A stretch of DNA of 21,815 nt. Source: JAZLIT01 sp045617525. Lineage in GTDB: Bacteria > Bacillota > Bacilli > Bacillales_A > Planococcaceae. The notes beneath the pieces were generated by a model. The model saw nothing but the letters and a program-made list of their open reading frames with translations. It had not been told where the DNA came from and searched no databases. Shown piece by piece: positions 17,834 to 21,815 of this stretch. The translations under genes and the position numbers were made by a program. The stretch spans positions 1 to 21,815 of the forward strand of contig JAZLIT010000096.1 of the NCBI GenBank assembly GCA_045617525.1, given 5' to 3'. Position 1 is the stretch's first letter; the number at the start of each line of letters is the position of its first letter.

Positions 17834-18724
17834 ATGAAAAGTCCTTTCTCACGTTTTTTCGGAGGCGGAGTTAAAGAAGAGCAAGCAGAACATGATGAAG
17901 TAGCTACAGCAGTTGAAGAGAAAATGGCTACAGAAGAAGTTATTAAAATACCGATTGAAAAAATTATTCCAAATCGCTTTCAACCACGTACAGTTTTTGA
18001 TGACAATAAAATTGAAGAATTATCAAGAACGATTCATACGCATGGGGTAATACAACCTATCGTGGTTCGACCATTTGGCGAAGAACAGTTTGAAATTATT
18101 GCGGGAGAACGCCGCTATCGAGCAATGAAAAAACTTGAATGGATTGAAGTACCAGCCATTGTGCGTCATTTAAATGATAAAGAAACAGCTTCTATAGCTT
18201 TAATTGAAAATCTTCAGCGTGAAGAGTTAACTGCAATCGAAGAAGCATTGGCATATCAACAATTATTAGAACTTCATTCTTTAACACAAGAGGCATTAGC
18301 GCAGCGTTTAGGTAAAGGGCAATCAACGGTAGCAAATAAACTGCGTTTACTTAAGTTACCTGATTTTGTTCAAACGGCAATTTTAAACCGTGAATTAACG
18401 GAAAGACATGCAAGAGCATTAATTTTAATTAAAGATGAACAGCTGCAGCAGCAATTAGTAGCAGCTGTAATTGAATCTGATTGGAATGTACGCCAATTAG
18501 AAGATCAGATTCAAATTTTACTTCAGCCTGAAGAGCAAGAAATTGAACAAGAGAAAAAAGAAAAACCTATGCGTAAGGCGATTAGTAGAGATATACGAAT
18601 TGCTTTAAATACGATTAAGCAATCACTTACAATGGTTTCAAAAAGTGGTATCACTGTGAATACAGAAGAAGAAGATACTGAAGAATACTATAAAATTACA
18701 GTAAAAATTCCAAAAAATAAATAA
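17834..18724 (+). CDS. noc: Nucleoid occlusion protein Noc
   Basis: A 296-residue ParB-family CTPase/DNA-binding protein that keeps the division septum off the nucleoid. The N-terminus MKSPFSRFFGGG is the amphipathic membrane-targeting segment that marks Noc, absent from ParB. Then come an acidic stretch, the ParB/Srx-like domain with RFQPRT and GERRYR near residue 92, ENLQREELTAIEEA, a helix-turn-helix (TQEALAQRLGKGQSTVANKLRLLKLP, about 155-180) and a C-terminal dimerisation region. Assigned to Noc rather than a second ParB from the N-terminus, the linked spo0J, and similarity to B. subtilis Noc including the end FSRD-like SRDIRIALNTIKQSL. Separated from soj by a terminator. Confidence 0.95.
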   Translation: MKSPFSRFFGGGVKEEQAEHDEVATAVEEKMATEEVIKIPIEKIIPNRFQPRTVFDDNKIEELSRTIHTHGVIQPIVVRPFGEEQFEIIAGERRYRAMKKLEWIEVPAIVRHLNDKETASIALIENLQREELTAIEEALAYQQLLELHSLTQEALAQRLGKGQSTVANKLRLLKLPDFVQTAILNRELTERHARALILIKDEQLQQQLVAAVIESDWNVRQLEDQIQILLQPEEQEIEQEKKEKPMRKAISRDIRIALNTIKQSLTMVSKSGITVNTEEEDTEEYYKITVKIPKNK

Positions 18725-18732
18725 AAAATAGG

Positions 18733-18772
18733 ATCCCTTGGTGCTGATTTACGTGCGCCAAGGGATTTTTTT
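18733..18772 (+). terminator. Terminator after noc
   Basis: ATCCCTTGGTGC (18733-18744) pairs with GCGCCAAGGGAT (18755-18766, one G-T pair), with a 10-base loop and seven T (18766-18772). It starts 9 bases past the noc stop and separates noc from soj-spo0J. Confidence 0.93.
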
Positions 18773-18893
18773 AATAATTCAGTACAATTGATGCGGTTTT
18801 CCTTTCTATTTTTTGTTAAAATGGAGTTTAATAAGAATAAAAATAGAATATGTTGTTTTAAACGTAGAAAAGTAATGAAAGCAGGTGCCGAGA

Positions 18894-19655
18894 TTGGGAA
18901 GAATAATTGCGATCGCAAACCAAAAAGGTGGCGTAGGGAAGACAACTACATCTGTAAATTTAAGCGCATGCCTTGCATATTTAGGGAAAAAGGTATTATT
19001 AATGGACATTGACCCGCAAGGAAATGCCTCAAGTGGTATTGGTGTAGCAAAAGGTGAACTAGAATCATGTATTTATGATGTTTTGATTGATGATGAACCT
19101 GCAGAGAATGTAATTCTTCAATCAAAAGTTGAAAATTTATTTGTACTTCCAGCAACTATTTCTTTAGCGGGTGCTGAAATTGAGTTAGTTTCAACGATTT
19201 CAAGAGAGCTACGTTTAAAAAATGCACTTGAGAAAATAAAGGATAATTATGATTTTATAATTATTGATTGTCCTCCATCATTAGGGTTATTAACGTTAAA
19301 TGCTTTAACAGCTTCTGATGCAATTATAATTCCAGTACAGTGTGAATATTATGCTTTAGAAGGATTAAGTCAGCTTTTATCAACGATTCGCCTGGTTCAA
19401 AAGCATTTGAATAAAAATTTGATGATTGATGGTGTAGTATTAACGATGTTAGATGCACGCACAAATTTAGGTTTACAAGTAATTGAGGAAGTAAAAAAAT
19501 ACTTCCAGGATAAGGTGTATAAAACCGTAATCCCTCGAAATGTTCGTTTGAGTGAGGCGCCAAGTCATGGGGAGCCAATTATTATCTATGATTCAAGATC
19601 TAGGGGTGCGGAAGTATACTTAGAATTAGCAAGGGAAGTGATTAAAAATGGCTAA
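18894..19655 (+). CDS. soj: Chromosome partitioning ATPase Soj (ParA)
   Basis: A 253-residue deviant-Walker ParA ATPase. It works with ParB-parS in origin segregation and, in B. subtilis, switches DnaA activity depending on nucleotide state. The motif KGGVGKTT (residues 11-18) carries the signature lysine; DIDPQGNAS and DFIIIDCPPSLGLLTLNAL follow; PRNVRLSEAPSHGEPI is near the end. I chose the TTG at 18894 (MGRIIAIANQ), because AGGTG at 18883-18887 lies 6 bases upstream and the length then equals B. subtilis Soj. A GTG at 18885 is in frame but part of that binding site. Overlaps spo0J by 8 bases. Confidence 0.96.
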   Translation: MGRIIAIANQKGGVGKTTTSVNLSACLAYLGKKVLLMDIDPQGNASSGIGVAKGELESCIYDVLIDDEPAENVILQSKVENLFVLPATISLAGAEIELVSTISRELRLKNALEKIKDNYDFIIIDCPPSLGLLTLNALTASDAIIIPVQCEYYALEGLSQLLSTIRLVQKHLNKNLMIDGVVLTMLDARTNLGLQVIEEVKKYFQDKVYKTVIPRNVRLSEAPSHGEPIIIYDSRSRGAEVYLELAREVIKNG

Positions 19656-20496
19656 AGGTTTGGGGAAGGGCATTAGTGCTTTATTTCCTTCTGAGGATGT
19701 ACATAATGGTGATACAGTAGAAGTATTAGCTATTTCAAAAATTGCAGCCAATCCATTTCAACCGCGTAAAATTTTCATGGAGGAAGCCTTACAGGAGCTT
19801 TCTGAATCAATTAAGGAACATGGAATTATTCAACCAATCGTTGTTCGTAGCAACGGTAAGCGCTATGAAATTGTAGTTGGAGAACGTAGATATCGCGCAG
19901 CCAAATTAGCGGGTCTAACTGAAATTCCAGCAATTATTAAAGACTTAACTGAACAAGAAATGATGGAGCTAGCAATTCTTGAAAATTTACAGCGTGAAGA
20001 TTTAACACCAATTGAAGAAGCAGAAGCGTATCAAAGTTTAATGGGGAACTTAAATATAACGCAGGAACAGTTAGCAAAGCGTTTAGGTAAAAGTAGGCCA
20101 CATATTGCTAACTTAGTACGTTTGTTGCAATTACCTGATAAAATTCGTGAGCAAGTTAATATTGGTGAATTATCGATGGGCCAAGGGAGAACGCTGTTAG
20201 GTTTAAAAAATAAACGTAGAATTCCAGAACTTGCACAGAAGGTAATTAAGGAACAGATGAATGTTCGTCAGCTAGAGGCATTAGTGCAACAATATAATGC
20301 ACCTGTTTCACGTGAAACAAAAAAAGCTGAGAAGAAAGATGTGTTTGTTAGGGCAACGGAAGCACAATTACGTGATTTTTTCGGAACACAGGTTCAGATA
20401 ACGAAGTCAAAGAAGAAGGGTAAAATCGAAATCGAATTTTATTCTGAGGATGATCTTGGACGAATTATGGAACTATTAAAATTGGAACAAGAATAA
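19648..20496 (+). CDS. parB: Chromosome partitioning protein ParB (Spo0J)
   Basis: A 282-residue CTP-dependent DNA clamp that loads at parS, spreads and recruits condensin to the origin; its B. subtilis counterpart is needed for sporulation control through Soj. Start MAKGLGKGISALFPSE is typical and stimulates ParA ATPase in known ParBs. Then the N domain with NPFQPRK and GERRYRAAKLAGL near 77-90, ENLQREDLTPIEEAEAY, and the helix-turn-helix TQEQLAKRLGKSRPHIANLVRLLQLP (about 145-170). A C-terminal dimer domain ends LLKLEQE. It overlaps soj by 8 bases, so translation is coupled. A perfect parS lies within the gene. Confidence 0.97.
   Translation: MAKGLGKGISALFPSEDVHNGDTVEVLAISKIAANPFQPRKIFMEEALQELSESIKEHGIIQPIVVRSNGKRYEIVVGERRYRAAKLAGLTEIPAIIKDLTEQEMMELAILENLQREDLTPIEEAEAYQSLMGNLNITQEQLAKRLGKSRPHIANLVRLLQLPDKIREQVNIGELSMGQGRTLLGLKNKRRIPELAQKVIKEQMNVRQLEALVQQYNAPVSRETKKAEKKDVFVRATEAQLRDFFGTQVQITKSKKKGKIEIEFYSEDDLGRIMELLKLEQE
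20304..20319. other. parS site within parB
   Basis: TGTTTCACGTGAAACA is a perfect 16-base palindrome and matches the parS consensus. B. subtilis also has a parS inside spo0J, so location and sequence agree. Confidence 0.93.
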
Positions 20497-20503
20497 AATG
20501 GAG

Positions 20504-20532
20504 GAGCCCAGTAAAATGGGCTCTCTTTTTTC
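20504..20532 (+). terminator. Terminator after soj-parB
   Basis: GAGCCCA (20504-20510) and TGGGCTC (20517-20523) form a perfect 7-base stem with a 6-base loop, followed by TC and seven T. It starts 7 bases after the parB stop. Confidence 0.93.
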
Positions 20533-20551
20533 ACTTAGAAAGAGGTAAGGC

Positions 20552-21259
20552 ATGGTTTTATGGGGTACAGCAGTAAATGCTGGATTAATTGTATTAGGGG
20601 CAACGCTGGGACTGCTTTTTCGAAATATTCCGGAAAAGATGAAGGAAACAGTGTTAATGATTATCGGTTTAGCTGTAGCAGTCCTTGGAATACAAATGGG
20701 TATGACGAGTTCGAATTTTGTAATTGTTATCGTTAGTTTAGTAATAGGAACGATCATTGGTGAGATGTTAAATATTGAAGCTGTGTTCCAACGTTTAGGT
20801 TTGTGGATAGAGTCGACCTTTTTTAAAAATAAGGGTAAAGGGAAAATAGCGGAAGCTTTTGTTACTGCATCTTTAATCTATGTTATTGGATCTATGGCTG
20901 TTCTAGGAGCTTTAGATAGTGGTTTAAGAAATGATCATAGTGTATTAATTACAAAGGGTATTATTGATGGGTTTATGTCGATTATTTTATCTTCCACTTT
21001 AGGTATTGGCGTTCTATTGTCTGCGATACCAGTATTTTTATACCAAGGGATTATTGCGATTAGTGCAGGTGGTATTAGTATATTTATTCCTGAAGCGGTG
21101 TTAACTATGTATATTCAAGAGATGACAGCAACAGGTGGAGTTATGATTTTGGCAATCGGCTTAAATATAGCGGGATTGACGAAAATTCGTGTAGCTAATT
21201 TGCTTCCTGGCATTGTAGTCGTTGGGGTTATTGTAGGCATTTTGTTTAGCTTGCAATAA
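20552..21259 (+). CDS. DUF554 family membrane protein
   Basis: A 235-residue integral membrane protein of the DUF554 family (E. coli YqgA, B. subtilis YdfK type), whose function is not established. The start MVLWGTAVNAGLIVLGATLGLLFRNIP is a family hallmark, and further blocks GTIIGEMLNIE, ASLIYVIGSMAVLGALDSGLRND and VLLSAIPVFLYQG are recognisable. About six or seven hydrophobic segments span the sequence, the last (LLPGIVVVGVIVGILFSL) at the C-terminus. ATG with AGAGG 6 bases upstream, just after the parB terminator; no clear promoter is visible, so read-through may drive it. Its last 99 bases overlap the antisense yyaC frame. Confidence 0.88.
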   Translation: MVLWGTAVNAGLIVLGATLGLLFRNIPEKMKETVLMIIGLAVAVLGIQMGMTSSNFVIVIVSLVIGTIIGEMLNIEAVFQRLGLWIESTFFKNKGKGKIAEAFVTASLIYVIGSMAVLGALDSGLRNDHSVLITKGIIDGFMSIILSSTLGIGVLLSAIPVFLYQGIIAISAGGISIFIPEAVLTMYIQEMTATGGVMILAIGLNIAGLTKIRVANLLPGIVVVGVIVGILFSLQ

Positions 21260-21796
21260 ATGATGCTGCCAAGCAATTTGAAGTGCTTTTGCAATTATGA
21301 AACTCATTTTTGTTGTTAAATAGAGTCTAGTTGTTTGGAGGACTGTTGCTTGCAAGATACTGGTTTTATTAACGATTCCTTTGATTGAAAGTTGACCAAT
21401 AGGTGGCAAATCTTTTTGAACAGCTAATCCTGGAAAGAGTGGCCCTTGATGCACTAGTATTTTCCCGATTTGATTTTCGCTACTTAAGCAGGCATCAATT
21501 GCGATAATGTATGGACTTTGATAGGTATCGTGAATCGAATTTAAAGTATCTTTTAAATTTAGTGCATGAAGCGGCTTTTCTAGCGTACCAAAAATAGGGA
21601 AGGGAAATGCAAAGTCTTGTATTAGTTGGTGCCCAATAAGCGGTCCAAGGGCATCTCCTGTAGAACGATCTGTACCGATACAGCAAAAAAGTAATGAAGG
21701 ATGTTCAAATGGGATTACTTTAAAAAAATAATCACTAAGCTTGCTAACGATTTGAGGTTCATCATAAAATAGCTCTAGCGTTTTTTCAACATTCAA
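21161..21796 (-). CDS. yyaC: Sporulation-associated YyaC family protein (DUF1256)
   Basis: A 211-residue protein of the YyaC/DUF1256 family, annotated as a putative spore protease and related to GPR-like folds; its substrate is unknown to me. Family blocks are IGTDRSTGDALGPLIG near 40-55, FGTLEKPLHALNL, IIAIDACLSS, QGPLFPGLAVQKDLPPIG and LQTTRLYLTTKM. The start is a TTG at 21796 with only a weak binding site (GAGAG/TTGGA), near the window edge, so it is uncertain. The last 33 codons lie antisense to the DUF554 gene and look unlike a conserved domain (QNAYNNPNDYNARKQ...), suggesting loss of an earlier stop. It faces the origin, unlike every other gene here. Confidence 0.85.
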   Translation of the reverse strand: MNVEKTLELFYDEPQIVSKLSDYFFKVIPFEHPSLLFCCIGTDRSTGDALGPLIGHQLIQDFAFPFPIFGTLEKPLHALNLKDTLNSIHDTYQSPYIIAIDACLSSENQIGKILVHQGPLFPGLAVQKDLPPIGQLSIKGIVNKTSILQATVLQTTRLYLTTKMSFIIAKALQIAWQHHLLQAKQNAYNNPNDYNARKQISYTNFRQSRYI

Positions 21797-21815
21797 TATA
21801 TTCCAACTCTCTTTC

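Overview
The window is the replication-origin neighbourhood of an AT-rich, Gram-positive, endospore-forming bacterium of the order Bacillales. Gene order, protein sequences, TTATCCACA DnaA boxes, AGGAGG ribosome binding sites and frequent TTG/GTG starts all fit. A Planococcaceae-type organism (Lysinibacillus/Solibacillus/Kurthia-like) is my best guess, but this is inference. A yyaC gene points to sporulation. The window is drawn inverted relative to the usual B. subtilis map, so dnaA is read leftwards.

Left part (1-10397, nearly all minus strand, read away from the origin): dnaA-dnaN; a terminator; then yaaA-recF-gyrB-gyrA behind its own promoter; a terminator; an HD-GYP-type gene with a changed HD motif; a strong terminator; and finally three evenly spaced sigma-A type promoters plus a leader typical of Bacillales rRNA operons. 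The 16S gene itself lies beyond the left edge.

Centre (8891-9056 and 10398-10971): a bipartite oriC. Eight DnaA boxes lie upstream of dnaA. At least four more lie between dnaA and dnaN, next to a DnaA-trio element and an AT-rich tract where unwinding should start.

Right part (10972-21259, plus strand, also read away from the origin): rpmH-rnpA, yidC(spoIIIJ)-jag, mnmE-mnmG-rsmG, noc, soj(parA)-spo0J(parB), then a DUF554 membrane protein. At the right edge yyaC is read towards the origin and overlaps the DUF554 gene tail-to-tail.

The genes form the classic module for starting replication (dnaA, dnaN, oriC), relieving supercoils and repairing forks (gyrA, gyrB, recF), segregating origins and placing the septum (soj, spo0J, noc, parS), plus translation and membrane-insertion genes. 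I see no phage, IS element, CRISPR array or obviously new system. The points most worth a second look are regulatory or sequence-level: a back-to-back DnaA-box pair before mnmE, two identical parS-like 16-mers plus one perfect parS, the divergent RnpA RNR motif, the HD-GYP protein lacking the HD histidine, and the antisense overlap at the right end.
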